Below the pieces are notes generated by a model that saw nothing but the letters and a program-made list of their open reading frames with translations, was not told the DNA's origin and ran no database searches. From Oligoflexia bacterium (GTDB taxonomy: Bacteria > Bdellovibrionota > UBA1018), in the NCBI GenBank assembly GCA_903935335.1, contig CAIZRG010000003.1:1-62185 (forward strand): DNA of 62,185 nucleotides, in the 5' to 3' direction. Numbering within the stretch: position 1 is the first letter of the stretch; every line of letters begins with the position of its first letter. The position numbers and the translations under genes are program-made. This document shows, one piece after another, positions 45,792 through 55,786 of the stretch.

Positions 45792-46529
45792 TCATTTGGG
45801 AGCTGCTAGCTCTTGTAAAATCGCCTCCACCAACCGCCTCGGATGATTTGCCTGAATAATCGGTCGACCGACCACCACAGCATTCGCTCCTAGCTCATGC
45901 GCCTGTCTCGGAGTTCCTATCCTCACCTGATCGTGAGAAGCAAATCCTTCTGGGCGAATCCCTGGCACCACAAAGTAAAGAGATGGAAACCTAGCCTTAA
46001 GCTGAGCCAACTCAAAAACAGAGCAAACCACCCCATCTATCCCCCAAGAAGCGGCTAGCTCAGTCAATCCTTGAACAGATTCCCAAGGTGTCACAGCATG
46101 CCCGGTCAATGCACGAGACAGCTCTGCCCAATGAACATCATCAAAAGAAGTCAAAACAGAGACACCTAAAATCTTAGGACAAAGATGAGGAATCTTTCTA
46201 ATTTCCTCAACCACTGTCCGAGCCATTCTCCCTCCTCCAGCAATATGAATCGTCATCATTTCAACCTGGAGAAAAGCTGCTCGCTCAACCGCTTTAGCCA
46301 CAGTACAAGGGATGTCATGAAGCTTCAAATCAAGAAAGACCCGATTCTTTCGATGTACCAACTCTCGAACAAAATCAGGACCTGCACTCATAAAAAGCTC
46401 AAAACCTACTTTGTAAATGACTGATAACCCTTCTAGCTGATCGATCAACCGAAAGGCTAGATCCGACCGAGGAAAATCTAAAGCAATAATAAGATCTGTG
46501 AGATCTGTGAGATCTGTTCGTCGATCCAT
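45792..46529 (-). CDS. pyrF: Orotidine 5'-phosphate decarboxylase
   Basis: 245 residues. IIALDFPRSDLAFRLI at the start, the active-site motif FLDLKLHDIP (D-x-K-x-x-D), the phosphate loop PGIRPEG and GANAVVVGRPI. It makes UMP in the last step of pyrimidine synthesis; pyrD of the same pathway is at 53254. The N-terminus MDRRTDLTDLTDL comes from three 9-bp repeats at 46492-46518. Confidence 0.95.
   Translation of the reverse strand: MDRRTDLTDLTDLIIALDFPRSDLAFRLIDQLEGLSVIYKVGFELFMSAGPDFVRELVHRKNRVFLDLKLHDIPCTVAKAVERAAFLQVEMMTIHIAGGGRMARTVVEEIRKIPHLCPKILGVSVLTSFDDVHWAELSRALTGHAVTPWESVQGLTELAASWGIDGVVCSVFELAQLKARFPSLYFVVPGIRPEGFASHDQVRIGTPRQAHELGANAVVVGRPIIQANHPRRLVEAILQELAAPK
46492..46518. repeat. 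Three 9-bp tandem repeats inside the start of pyrF
   Basis: AGATCTGTG AGATCTGTG AGATCTGTT, coding TDLTDLTDL on the minus strand just after MDRR. Unit length is a multiple of 3, so slippage keeps the frame. Confidence 0.9.
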
Positions 46530-46549
46530 TTACACCTCAAACCTCTTGA

Positions 46550-48037
46550 TCAATAACTTCTGGCAAAAATCACACGCACAGCTCGCCCTTTTGCTCCACA
46601 AATAACACAACTCTGAGACTCAGCAATGGGCTCGTACTCTGAAGTCAGAGGAAGACATCGAATTGTGGCTTTGGTCTCCTGTTTGACCTTTTCTTCACAT
46701 TTTGAATTCTGACACCATGAAGCTTCAATAAATCCTCCTCCGGGTTGATCTAATTTTTTTTGAAGTTCAGAATAGGAGTCCACCCGAAAGGTCCGCGCAT
46801 CACGAAAAGCTCGGGCTTTCTCTAAAAGATCTTTTTGCATCGCCTTCAAAGCTTCAACCACCACTTGGCCTACCTGAACCATTGGAACAAACTCTTTTTT
46901 ACCCAGGTCTCGCCGAGTGAGAACAACCTGCCCTTTTTCTAAATCCCTGGGCCCCAGTTCAATACGCAACGGAATTCCAATCAACTCGTACTCATGAAAC
47001 TTCCATCCAGCCTGTTTCGTCTCATCTTGATCGAGCTCTACCCCAATCGAGTAAGGCAAATTCGAAAGAGAAGAAGCAGTTTCAATCTCACCTAAAACTT
47101 TCTGAGCCGCTTCAATCACCTGAGTTCTAGCTTGCATCTGACCCTGTGATTGAGGAAAAATCGGCACAATCACAACATGTGTAGCAGCTAAACGTGGAGG
47201 CAAAACAAGTCCTCGGTCATCTGAGTGGGTCATAATCATCCCACCTAAAAGCCTTGTTGAAACTCCCCAACTGGTTTGATGAACTTCTTTTTGCTTGCCG
47301 TCTTTATCTAAAAACAAGGTTCCAAAAGCATGAGCAAAATTCGTAGAAAGATGATGAGACGTTCCTGCTTGAAGTGCTTTTCCGTCTTGCATCATCCCTT
47401 CAATACAGTAAGTTTTGAAAGCCCCTGCAAACTTTTCACTTTCACTTTTCTGACCTGCAATGACGGGCATCGCAAGAACTTCCTCAGCAAATTCTGTATA
47501 AACCCGAAGCATCTGACGTACGCGCTGTTCAGCCTCTTCTCCAGTAGCATGGCAGGTATGCCCTTCTTGCCAGAGAAACTCGGTTGTCCGAAGAAATAAA
47601 CGAGTCCTCATCTCCCACCGCACCACATTAGCCCATTGATTAACCATCATCGGAAGATCCCGATAGGACTGAATCCATTTAGCAAACATGCTATTGATGA
47701 TCGTTTCAGAAGTGGGCCGAATCACTAACTTCTCTTCTAACTCCTTAGCACCAGCATAGGTTACAACAGCACACTGAGGAGCAAACCCTTCAACATGTTC
47801 TGCTTCTTTTTTTAAAAAACTCTCAGGAATAAAAAGAGGGAAATAAGCATTCCTAACCCCCGTTTTTTTAATTCGCTGATCAAGATCTTTTTGAATTTGC
47901 TCCCAGATCGAGTACCCGTTCGGGCGAATCACCATACACCCCTTCACCGGACTATAATCAGCCAAACGCGCCTGAATCACGACATCTTGATACCACTGAG
48001 AAAAGTCTTCAGCTCGCGGAGTAATTTTTTCTGCCAT
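46550..48037 (-). CDS. proS: Prolyl-tRNA synthetase, archaeal/eukaryote type
   Basis: 495 residues. Class II motif 2 in [20 protein letters not shown] and motif 3 in [20 protein letters not shown]. There is no inserted editing domain between motifs 2 and 3, and the C-terminus carries a zinc-type domain ([17 protein letters not shown]) ending in Tyr, which marks the archaeal/eukaryote-type ProRS also found in some bacteria. It charges tRNA-Pro. Confidence 0.96.
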   Translation of the reverse strand: MAEKITPRAEDFSQWYQDVVIQARLADYSPVKGCMVIRPNGYSIWEQIQKDLDQRIKKTGVRNAYFPLFIPESFLKKEAEHVEGFAPQCAVVTYAGAKELEEKLVIRPTSETIINSMFAKWIQSYRDLPMMVNQWANVVRWEMRTRLFLRTTEFLWQEGHTCHATGEEAEQRVRQMLRVYTEFAEEVLAMPVIAGQKSESEKFAGAFKTYCIEGMMQDGKALQAGTSHHLSTNFAHAFGTLFLDKDGKQKEVHQTSWGVSTRLLGGMIMTHSDDRGLVLPPRLAATHVVIVPIFPQSQGQMQARTQVIEAAQKVLGEIETASSLSNLPYSIGVELDQDETKQAGWKFHEYELIGIPLRIELGPRDLEKGQVVLTRRDLGKKEFVPMVQVGQVVVEALKAMQKDLLEKARAFRDARTFRVDSYSELQKKLDQPGGGFIEASWCQNSKCEEKVKQETKATIRCLPLTSEYEPIAESQSCVICGAKGRAVRVIFARSY

Positions 48038-48086
48038 AGTTTTGTCAACCTATTCCGGATCACGGTCACTTAGCAAATACTTTTCT

Positions 48087-49535
48087 TTATCCTTCTCTGT
48101 CCGAACTGCCGGCACTTCCTGGGCCAGGAACTAACCCAATCCCAAAAGACTTAATCTTCCGATGTAGGTGACTTCGTTCGATTCCTAAAGCATGTGCTGC
48201 CTTTGAAATATTCCAATCATATTGCTTTAAGGTTTTTAGGATAAATTCTTTTTCAAACTCTTGGCGAGCATCTCGAAGATTCGTTACTCCTGAAGTTGTA
48301 CTAGAGCTTAGCTCAACTCCTGATGTTTTAAAACCCGCTTTCATCATCATACTCAGAGCATCTTCTTCTAAATTCTTTAGAAAATTTGCAGCTGTAATGA
48401 CTTCCCCTTCTTCACCTTCAGAAGCCAAAATAATGACTCTTTCAATCAAATTTTTAAGTTCACGCACATTCCCCGGCCAAGAATAAGCTTCTAATACCGC
48501 CAATGCTTCCGGAGATAGCTCTCGAAGAACACGTCCATGAATGGCACAAAATTCCTTGAGAAAATGATGAGCAAGCAAAGAAATATCTTCAATTCGCTCT
48601 CGCAGTGGAGGCACCTGAAATGGAATGACATTGAGTCGGTAAAAAAGATCCTCTCGAAAATGACCATTCTGAATTTCAAAGCGAAGGTCTTTATTGGTTG
48701 CTGCAACGATCCTAACATCCACAGAAATCGTCTGAACCCCACCGACCCTCTCAAATTTTTGCTCCTGCAGAATCCGTAAAATCTTGGCTTGAGTCTTAAA
48801 AGACATATCCCCAATTTCGTCCAAAAACAGAGTTCCCCCATTGGCTAGATCAAATTTTCCACGTCTCAGTTGGGTAGCACCTGTGAAGGCTCCTTTTTCA
48901 TGACCGAATAGCTCACTTTCAATCAGTTCTTCAGGAATCGCTGCACAGTTCACCTCAACAAAGGGCTTATTAAAACGAGAAGACAGAGCATGAAGACTCT
49001 GGGCCACCAATTCTTTTCCTGTTCCGTTTTCACCCGTAATTAAAACAGACCCAGTCGTTGGCGCCACCCGTTTAATTAAAGATTGAAGATTTTTCATCAC
49101 GGGGCTATCCCCCAACAAAATCTTTGTCTTTTGAACTTGTTTCCTAAGAGCTTGATTCTCTCTGGCTAAGTCCTGAACACTGACTACATTTTGAAGCAAA
49201 ACTAAGAGCTTTTCCAAAGACAATGGCTTTTCAATAAAATCAAACGCTCCTAATTTAGTCGCCTTCACTGCCGTTTCAATATTCCCATGCCCTGACATCA
49301 TAATGACAATTTGATCGACCCACTCCGCCTTAAGAAGTCTGAGAGTTTCAATCCCATCCATATGGGGCATCCAAATATCCAAAAGAACGACATCAGGCCG
49401 TTCCACCCGAATAGCCTCAAGGCCTTCACTCCCAGAACCTGCAAGGGTAACCCTGTAACCCTCATCCCGGAGGGCTCCAGCTAAAGACTGCCGAATTGAA
49501 ACTTCATCATCAATCACTAAAACAAGACGAGACAT
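48087..49535 (-). CDS. ntrX: NtrX-like sigma-54 response regulator
   Basis: 482 residues. A receiver domain (LVIDDE, acceptor Asp in VVLLDIWMP at about residue 54, KP at 104), an AAA+ sigma-54 activator domain (Walker A GENGTGKE, GAFTGA loop intact, Walker B GGTLFLDEIGD) and a Fis-type HTH at the C-terminus (ISKAAHALGIERSHLHRKIK). It activates sigma-54 promoters when phosphorylated, probably by the NtrY-like kinase 6 bp upstream. NtrX/NtrY systems govern nitrogen or envelope responses. Confidence 0.92.
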   Translation of the reverse strand: MSRLVLVIDDEVSIRQSLAGALRDEGYRVTLAGSGSEGLEAIRVERPDVVLLDIWMPHMDGIETLRLLKAEWVDQIVIMMSGHGNIETAVKATKLGAFDFIEKPLSLEKLLVLLQNVVSVQDLARENQALRKQVQKTKILLGDSPVMKNLQSLIKRVAPTTGSVLITGENGTGKELVAQSLHALSSRFNKPFVEVNCAAIPEELIESELFGHEKGAFTGATQLRRGKFDLANGGTLFLDEIGDMSFKTQAKILRILQEQKFERVGGVQTISVDVRIVAATNKDLRFEIQNGHFREDLFYRLNVIPFQVPPLRERIEDISLLAHHFLKEFCAIHGRVLRELSPEALAVLEAYSWPGNVRELKNLIERVIILASEGEEGEVITAANFLKNLEEDALSMMMKAGFKTSGVELSSSTTSGVTNLRDARQEFEKEFILKTLKQYDWNISKAAHALGIERSHLHRKIKSFGIGLVPGPGSAGSSDREG

Positions 49536-49541
49536 AAATTT

Positions 49542-51902
49542 TTAAGATTCCTTCACATACGGGGTGAGTCGACTCTTCGCAGGGAGCTCAATAAGAAACT
49601 GAGTCCCTTCAGCTAACCCTGACTTCACCCGAATAAACCCATCATGATCATTAATAATCCTCTTGACGATAGATAACCCAAGACCCGTTCCTCCGGCTTT
49701 CGTTGAAAAATAAGGCTCAAAAACCCTTGCTTTCACTTCTTCACTCATTCCAACCCCATTGTCTTCAATTTCAATCACAACCATTTGAAGCTGATCATTA
49801 TAATGAGTTTGAATTTGAATTTTCTTAACTCCTTCATTAGCGATCTCCTGGAGGGCAGCTACAGCATTATCAAAAAGATTAATGACTACTCTTTTAATCT
49901 GATCTCGATCAAATTCAAAAATGGGGAGCTGTTCTTCCATCCTTGTTTTGATTTCGATTTCAGGATGAGCTTGCCGAAACAGAGCAACAACTTCACGTAA
50001 AGCCCCTTTGAGATCATGGGGAGCTGGAGAAATTTCTGGAAATCTAGCAAAATTAGAAAATTCGTTCACCATCTCCTTGAGCTCGTCAGTATGTCGAATA
50101 ATCGTCTCAGTACATTCTTGCAGTAAAGCCCCGTCTCCACCTTGAAGAACGCCCAATCTCCTCTGAAGTCGTTGAGCAGAAAGTTTAATCGGGGTTAGAG
50201 GATTTTTGATTTCATGGGCAATGCGTCGGGCCACTTCCCGCCAAGCCATTTCTCGCTGGCCTTTAATGAGATAAGTCATATCATCAATAACAACAACGAC
50301 ACCCCAGTTAGTATCGAGCTGACGTAAGGGTGTGGCAACCGCACTCAGAACTTTAAGCTTCTCCCCGAATCGAACATTCCATTGCCCCACTTCAGGTTGA
50401 AGCCCTTCTCCCCTATTTCCAGCAGCAAAAGTTCGATCAATCACTTCTGCCAAAGGTGAGAGTTCTCCCTTTAAAAGAGTGGGATAAAGACTGTGAAGAG
50501 CTTCAGATGGCTCAATTTGTAAAAGATTTGAAACAGCTCGATTGAAAATTGTAATCTCCCCTTTTTTATCCATTGCAATCACACCGGTTCCCACATTAGC
50601 CAAAACTGCTTCTAACTGAAGACGACGCTTTTCAAGATCCGCAGCAACTTGAATCAAACTTTGCCGATTTTCTCGCAAGTCACGGGTCATCTTGTTAAAG
50701 GAATTCACTAAAACCGTAATTTCATCATGTCCTGAAGCTGAGATGGAAATATCTAAATTACCTGCCCCTACGGCCTGAGCTCCCAAAACAAGCCGCTCCA
50801 CTGGCACCGTCAGCTCTCTTGCCATGTAAAGTCCAATCCAAATAGCTACAAATAGAATCACTAAAGTAATCATCACTAGAATGACCAAATAGGTGGTTTT
50901 CATGGGGTACTTTAAAGGATTGGTCTCCTTGTAATCATCAAAAACACTAGCAATTTCACCTACTTTATTAACAAGACTCACAGGAACATAAGAATCTACG
51001 ACCAATACCCCAACCACAGGCAAAGACTCTGAAGCCTGAACCCTGACTGGAACTAAACAGCGGATCAGATCGCCCGTTCCAACATGATGAACCACAGAAA
51101 GACGCTCCCCACCAAAAGCCTGCCCAAGCAAGTCCAAAGGCAAGCGAGGGACCATTTTAGCAACATCTGGACTCGGTCCTCTTTTTGATAAAATCCTCTC
51201 TTCAAAGCCATCCTGGTAAAATTCAACGGCGTCCAAGGCTAAAAGCTCACGCTGCGAACTTAAATAATCTTTCAGCCAGACAGGAATTATTCCTAGCCAT
51301 TCAAAATCTTGATTTCCTTTTTGCATCTTAAGTCTACTGCCAACACCTTTGGAGAGATGCTCGGCAAAATGCATAGCCGTATGTTCTGTATTTCTATAAT
51401 AAGTCCCTGTAATTTCAAGAGAAGCTTGCAAAGTATTTTGAATTTTTAAAGAAAACCATTTGTCAAAACTAGAATTAATATACATTGCTGATATAATGAA
51501 TAAAACAACAGTAGGGATAATTGAAAAAGAGAAAAAAGCGATCACCAATTTTGTTTTGAGTCTAGCACCCAGGATCTTTCTTCGCCGTTCAATAAAAAGT
51601 TTCCCTATGTTTCGAAACACGAGCCATACTAAAGCGATCAGGATAATGATATTAATATTGAGCAGACCAAAGAAAAAGATTGAGTTAACAAAGGGCAAGG
51701 TACTTGAAACCTGAGTCAACTGAAACTCAGCCAAAGTCAGGGTGAAAAACAAAACAGCTAAAAAAACAATGAGCCAACCTTCCCTTTTTCGTTTTCTCAT
51801 TTCCTTAGCATCAAGAGGTGGAATTGACTCGGTTTCATTTGGAAGAGGAAGAGATGGCTTTAGCACAGCTTTCAACCTACAGTTGCCTGACTTTCTCATC
51901 AA
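49542..51902 (-). CDS. ntrY: NtrY-like membrane sensor histidine kinase
   Basis: 786 residues. Several N-terminal membrane helices (WLIVFLAVLFFTLTLAEF, NINIIILIALVWLVF, LVIAFFSFSIIPTVVLFI), a periplasmic part, another helix (YLVILVMITLVILFVAIWIG), HAMP (about 380-430), PAS (about 440-550), the H-box RRIAHEIKNPLTPIKLSA, and the ATPase boxes FDNAVAAL, DNGVGMSEE and GGTGLGLSIVKRI. It senses an unknown signal and phosphorylates NtrX. Confidence 0.92.
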   Translation of the reverse strand: MMRKSGNCRLKAVLKPSLPLPNETESIPPLDAKEMRKRKREGWLIVFLAVLFFTLTLAEFQLTQVSSTLPFVNSIFFFGLLNINIIILIALVWLVFRNIGKLFIERRRKILGARLKTKLVIAFFSFSIIPTVVLFIISAMYINSSFDKWFSLKIQNTLQASLEITGTYYRNTEHTAMHFAEHLSKGVGSRLKMQKGNQDFEWLGIIPVWLKDYLSSQRELLALDAVEFYQDGFEERILSKRGPSPDVAKMVPRLPLDLLGQAFGGERLSVVHHVGTGDLIRCLVPVRVQASESLPVVGVLVVDSYVPVSLVNKVGEIASVFDDYKETNPLKYPMKTTYLVILVMITLVILFVAIWIGLYMARELTVPVERLVLGAQAVGAGNLDISISASGHDEITVLVNSFNKMTRDLRENRQSLIQVAADLEKRRLQLEAVLANVGTGVIAMDKKGEITIFNRAVSNLLQIEPSEALHSLYPTLLKGELSPLAEVIDRTFAAGNRGEGLQPEVGQWNVRFGEKLKVLSAVATPLRQLDTNWGVVVVIDDMTYLIKGQREMAWREVARRIAHEIKNPLTPIKLSAQRLQRRLGVLQGGDGALLQECTETIIRHTDELKEMVNEFSNFARFPEISPAPHDLKGALREVVALFRQAHPEIEIKTRMEEQLPIFEFDRDQIKRVVINLFDNAVAALQEIANEGVKKIQIQTHYNDQLQMVVIEIEDNGVGMSEEVKARVFEPYFSTKAGGTGLGLSIVKRIINDHDGFIRVKSGLAEGTQFLIELPAKSRLTPYVKES

Positions 51903-51926
51903 GCTATTTTGGGTATTTTGCTGATC

Positions 51927-52844
51927 TTAGTTAAACAAATAGACTTCGACTCGATTTGCTCCATTTGCTTTAGCAGATCTTAAAGCTTCACCTGCAACAT
52001 GAAATAAATCTGCCATTTTTTGATTGGATTGTTCAGGGGTAAGGCTAGCCACTCCCACCGTCACAGTCAATTTGATGATCTCTTTCTCTCTTTTAAATGG
52101 CATCAATTGAATTTCATCTCTTACTTTCTCTGCGACAGTCTGAGCAGCGGATAGATCTGATTCCTTTAAAAGGACCATAAATTCGTCAGCTCCCACCCTA
52201 GCCACAATATCCGTGGACCTTAAACATTGCTGAATCCGACGAGCCACTTCCTGTAAAATTTGGCACCCAGCAATAAAACCATGATTTTGATTCACAGACA
52301 CAAAATGATCGATATTAATTAAAAGACAAGAAATCGGCTTTCTCAATTTTCTTGAACGAGCAATCTCTTCTTCACCCCTACGATAAGCGGCTTTCATATT
52401 CAACATTCCGGTTAATTCATCCTCAGATGTAAGCTCTTCAATCCTGTGATGAGCTCGCTTTAATGTATCTTGAACGTCTTTGATCTTCATCATGGAATAA
52501 ACGCTACGAACTACATCCAATGATTGAAAGGGCTTAAATAAAATGTCATCGGCTCCTGAGGCAAACCCTTTTTGGATCATTTCCATAGATGCTCGCTGAG
52601 TTGCTAAAATCAAAGCGACATACTTGCCTTGAGTCAAAACCCGAATTTTTTGAATCAAACTCCAATCTGTTAAACGTGGCAAATCTAGACTCAAAAAAAT
52701 CAAATCAGGTTTCCAAGCTCTTAAACGATGCAAAGCAACATCAAGGTCGACAGCACTCTGGAGAGCGTAGCCCTCTTTTCCCAAAAGCTCTAAAAGAATC
52801 CTTAAGTCTTGCTGTTCTTCTTCAACAATTAAGATCCTTTTCAT
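51927..52844 (-). CDS. Degenerate receiver-GGDEF protein
   Basis: 305 residues from ATG 52844 (MKRILIVEEE); the frame to 52865 adds seven residues. A receiver domain (1-120) is followed by a GGDEF domain (about 140-305). The receiver lacks its phosphoacceptor: LIFLSLDLP has Ser where Asp is expected, and the acidic pair is EE instead of DD; the Lys in FKPF is kept. The GGDEF site reads GADEF, and the metal/guanine residues (FVSVNQNHGF, AGCQ for FKxIND, AGD) are also changed. It probably makes no c-di-GMP and may act by binding. It follows ntrX/ntrY upstream neighbours in the same direction. Confidence 0.88.
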   Translation of the reverse strand: MKRILIVEEEQQDLRILLELLGKEGYALQSAVDLDVALHRLRAWKPDLIFLSLDLPRLTDWSLIQKIRVLTQGKYVALILATQRASMEMIQKGFASGADDILFKPFQSLDVVRSVYSMMKIKDVQDTLKRAHHRIEELTSEDELTGMLNMKAAYRRGEEEIARSRKLRKPISCLLINIDHFVSVNQNHGFIAGCQILQEVARRIQQCLRSTDIVARVGADEFMVLLKESDLSAAQTVAEKVRDEIQLMPFKREKEIIKLTVTVGVASLTPEQSNQKMADLFHVAGEALRSAKANGANRVEVYLFN

Positions 52845-53057
52845 ATCATTGAATCCTCTTATCATTAAATTCTCTGAATTCTCTTAAAATACCCTTACCC
52901 ACCTATGAATTCAAATTATTCTACGATAGAAATGTATCATGAGCGAATAAAAACTACTCCATTTAGGTATTTTAGGAAATAATTTGTGAATTTTTAACCC
53001 AAAAAAATTTTTAACCCCCATAAATAAAAAAAAATGCAATTAGAATGAGATCTTTTC

Positions 53058-53085
53058 TTGATATCAAATGCTTTCGATGTAAACA
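53058..53085 (+). promoter_or_regulatory. Candidate promoter of the lysine-rich mini-gene
   Basis: TTGATA at 53058-53063 and TAAACA at 53080-53085, 16 bp apart, about 50 bp before the ATG. Weak -10; proposed because the gene has its own RBS and terminator. Confidence 0.35.
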
Positions 53086-53135
53086 TAAAACTTGAGCGTT
53101 GCAATTGAGTAGATGCTCTAACGGAGGAAATAGCG

Positions 53136-53201
53136 ATGGCAACAAAAAAGAAAGCCACCAAAAAGAAGACTAAGAAAAAAACTGCTAAAAAAAAGAAATA
53201 G
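53136..53201 (+). CDS. 21-residue lysine-rich mini-protein
   Basis: MATKKKATKKKTKKKTAKKK plus a last Lys, stop TAG. A very strong Shine-Dalgarno sequence, GGAGGAAA (53123-53130), stands 5 bases before the ATG and a 13-bp stem terminator follows 20 bp after the stop. So the small frame is most likely a real gene. Composition is like the 38-residue protein at 15013-15129; both are likely nucleic-acid-binding peptides. The opposite frame 52994-53215 is poly-Phe and a shadow. Confidence 0.7.
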   Translation: MATKKKATKKKTKKKTAKKKK

Positions 53202-53220
53202 TTTTTCTTTTTCAATCTAC

Positions 53221-53249
53221 AAAGGCCCTAAGCTGTGCTTAGGGCCTTT
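53221..53249. terminator. Strong hairpin terminator, possibly bidirectional
   Basis: AAAGGCCCTAAGC (53221-53233), loop TGT, GCTTAGGGCCTTT (53237-53249): a perfect 13-bp stem with T-rich flank. It lies between the plus-strand mini-gene and the minus-strand pyrD, whose stop is at 53254, and would serve both. Confidence 0.88.
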
Positions 53250-53253
53250 GTGT

Positions 53254-54366
53254 TTATGAAATCAGAGCATCCTGAGAGACGCCTGGACACCGATTTGGCA
53301 ATTCACAAATTCTTCGATTCAGTCTCGCTGGAAATTGAGGGCCCTGATAAATCCATCCCGTATAGATTTGAAGAAGATCAGCCCCTCCTAAAATTCTTTT
53401 TACTCCCTCCTCACAAGAAAGAATGCCTCCCACAGAAACGATAGGATGATGGGTGACTTGCCGAACTTCATATAAGCTCTTTTGGGCTGAGACAGAAAGT
53501 GGGCCACCACTCCATCCCCCATCAAGAACTCTCCCCTGATGATTCAGCTGGCCCCCCAAAGTATTGGTTAAGACCCATCCATTCACTCCCCACAGATCCA
53601 CCTGAGCCACTAGGTCCGTCAATTTTTCCCCACAAAGTTCAGGGGCAAGCTTGACGAGTAGTGGAAGTCTTCTTTTCCATCCTGAAATCAAGTCCTGCAA
53701 TGCCATTAAGATGGGTCTGATCGTTTCAACCGTTTGTAGGGAGCGAAGACCGGGAGTGTTCGGAGAACTGATATTCACAACCAAATAGTCTGCTAGACCC
53801 TCAAAATATCGAGCTGCACTCACATAATCTCTCCAAGCCTCCTCCAAAGGAGTATCCTTATTCTTTCCTAAATTGATCCCAACCCGAAAATTCTTAGGCA
53901 AAAGCCCTCTTCTCAGAGCTATTTCGTGAGAAACTTGCTGAGCACCCCAACTATTAAACCCCATCCGATTGAAAAGAGCCCTTCTCTGCGGATCCCGGAA
54001 TAATCTCGGACAAGGATTCCCAGGCTGAGGACGAGGAGTCACGGTTCCGATCTCAGCAAATCCAAAACCTAAGGCCGGAAGTGCTGTTAAAATCTCACCA
54101 TTTTTATCAAACCCAGCAGCCAAGCCAACTCTTGAGTGAAACTCCATTCCAAAAGCTTGAAAAAACTCTTGCCGTTCTTCTGGCCTTTCTTCCTCTTTTT
54201 GAGTCCCACTCACAAAACGAAGCGGAGAATGCCCTATCAACCGATCCACCCAACGGATCATGAACAGAGTAAAAAGGTGGGCTCGCTCAGCATCCCATTG
54301 AAAAAAAAACCAGCGGAGCACTCTCCAAACTGAGTCCCTCCCAATTTGAGAATGAAAGAGTCTCAT
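53254..54366 (-). CDS. pyrD: Dihydroorotate dehydrogenase, class 2
   Basis: 370 residues. An N-terminal amphipathic/membrane segment (WRVLRWFFFQWDAERAHLFT), then the FMN barrel: LAAGFDKNGE, TVTPRPQPGNPCPRLFRD, INLGKNKDTP, VNISSPNTPGLRSLQ with the catalytic Ser of class 2, LVKLAPE, and VSVGGILS. It oxidises dihydroorotate and gives electrons to quinone at the membrane. pyrF of the same pathway is 7 kb away. Confidence 0.96.
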   Translation of the reverse strand: MRLFHSQIGRDSVWRVLRWFFFQWDAERAHLFTLFMIRWVDRLIGHSPLRFVSGTQKEEERPEERQEFFQAFGMEFHSRVGLAAGFDKNGEILTALPALGFGFAEIGTVTPRPQPGNPCPRLFRDPQRRALFNRMGFNSWGAQQVSHEIALRRGLLPKNFRVGINLGKNKDTPLEEAWRDYVSAARYFEGLADYLVVNISSPNTPGLRSLQTVETIRPILMALQDLISGWKRRLPLLVKLAPELCGEKLTDLVAQVDLWGVNGWVLTNTLGGQLNHQGRVLDGGWSGGPLSVSAQKSLYEVRQVTHHPIVSVGGILSCEEGVKRILGGADLLQIYTGWIYQGPQFPARLNRRICELPNRCPGVSQDALIS

Positions 54367-54367
54367 C

Positions 54368-55657
54368 TTAATACTCTGGAGACTCTGCGACTCGACGACT
54401 CGGCTTACGAATCAAGGCCTGCATAAAAAAACCATCGCAGGGTTCTGGGCCTAAATACCCACCTTCTGACAAACTAAAATCAGGATGAGCTTTTAGAAAT
54501 TCCTGTATAGGGTAGAGGGTTTCTTCTTTTCTAAATGTACAGACTCCATAAACGAGCCTTCCCCCAGGTGCAACTAATGTTGCGTACTGCTCAAGAAGGC
54601 GCGACTGAATTTTTGGCATCCGAAGAAGCATCTCTAAATCTTGTCTCCATTTAAGATCAGGGTTTCTTCGTAAAACACCCCAACCACTACAAGGAGCATC
54701 CACAAGCACTACTTGAGCCGACCCCTGAAATTTAGAAATCGCCTCTAACTCTTTTCCCTCCACAAGAAGAACGGTTTGAATATTATTCAACCCAGCACGA
54801 GTAGCTCTTCTTTTTAAGGCCAGTAGCTTTGGACGTGATGTATCATAAGCAAAAACTCTTCCCTTCCCTTGAAGAGCATCAGCCATTGCCAAACTTTTGC
54901 CACCTGCTCCCGCGCAAGCATCCACGACTATGATCGGCTTAACCTCTGACGGAAGTGCTGGAACACCCTGCTTGTTTTGAATCTCCCCGGGATTTTTTTT
55001 AAGTAAAAAACTATAGCGTTCAGGCCATAAAGCAAAAAGAGCCATGACTTGAGACCCTTCATCCTGAATCTCAAAAGCTCCTTTTTTATATAATTCTGAT
55101 CCTAAAATCGGAGCATAACCCGATAGCCTTACCCCCACAGGAGAAAGATCTGAAAGAGTTATTTTAACAGGCAATATTCGTTCACTTCTAAGTTGATCCA
55201 GGAGGGCCTGAGCACTGAAAAGACGATTCGATCTTAAACTGAGAGGTGGCTGAGAAGCCAAAATGCTCAGTAACTGCTGAGCCGTTTTATCTCCCCAATC
55301 CCTTTCCCACTCTAAAATCATGGACTCAGGAAAATCTCCCCGAATCGGCCTGGCCTCAGGTAGACCCTGAGTCATTCCTTCATAAATACGACTTGCTAAA
55401 AGAAAAGCAGGTCGCCACTCACTGAGATCTTTTTGATCCAGACTCCAGGGTTCACCGATCGAAATTCCGACCCCCATTTTTTCAGATTGAGAAGCAGGCT
55501 GCCTTAAAACTATGGGTAAAATTTGAGCCAGAATAGATTTAGCAGAACGAGGCAACTTTGAAAGTGCCGAGTCCAGGTGAATATGGGTTGTAAACAGACT
55601 CTTCCAAATTTCTTTGAATAGAGACATGGTTTGGAATGAATTCTTGCCTTGCATCAC
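54368..55657 (-). CDS. m5C rRNA methyltransferase, RsmB/NOP2/Sun family
   Basis: 429 residues. The C-terminal SAM domain has motif I DACAGAGGKSLAMADAL, motif IV VDAPCSGWGVLRRNPD and motif VI YGVCTFRKEE with the catalytic Cys. The N-terminal third is a weak NusB-like helical domain. It methylates a cytosine in 16S rRNA, or another RNA. It stands 1 bp before pyrD. The true start may be ATG 55654 or 55627 (MSLFKEIWKS). Confidence 0.88.
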   Translation of the reverse strand: MMQGKNSFQTMSLFKEIWKSLFTTHIHLDSALSKLPRSAKSILAQILPIVLRQPASQSEKMGVGISIGEPWSLDQKDLSEWRPAFLLASRIYEGMTQGLPEARPIRGDFPESMILEWERDWGDKTAQQLLSILASQPPLSLRSNRLFSAQALLDQLRSERILPVKITLSDLSPVGVRLSGYAPILGSELYKKGAFEIQDEGSQVMALFALWPERYSFLLKKNPGEIQNKQGVPALPSEVKPIIVVDACAGAGGKSLAMADALQGKGRVFAYDTSRPKLLALKRRATRAGLNNIQTVLLVEGKELEAISKFQGSAQVVLVDAPCSGWGVLRRNPDLKWRQDLEMLLRMPKIQSRLLEQYATLVAPGGRLVYGVCTFRKEETLYPIQEFLKAHPDFSLSEGGYLGPEPCDGFFMQALIRKPSRRVAESPEY

Positions 55658-55786
55658 CCAAACCTAATGACAGATGACCTAAAGCACAACTACAAACACT
55701 GACTCTGCCTCTTTCTTTAGAAACCAAAAGACAGTAGGATTAGACTTAGTTGTTTAAACTCTCAGCAAGAAAGTAGAGGACTCTCT

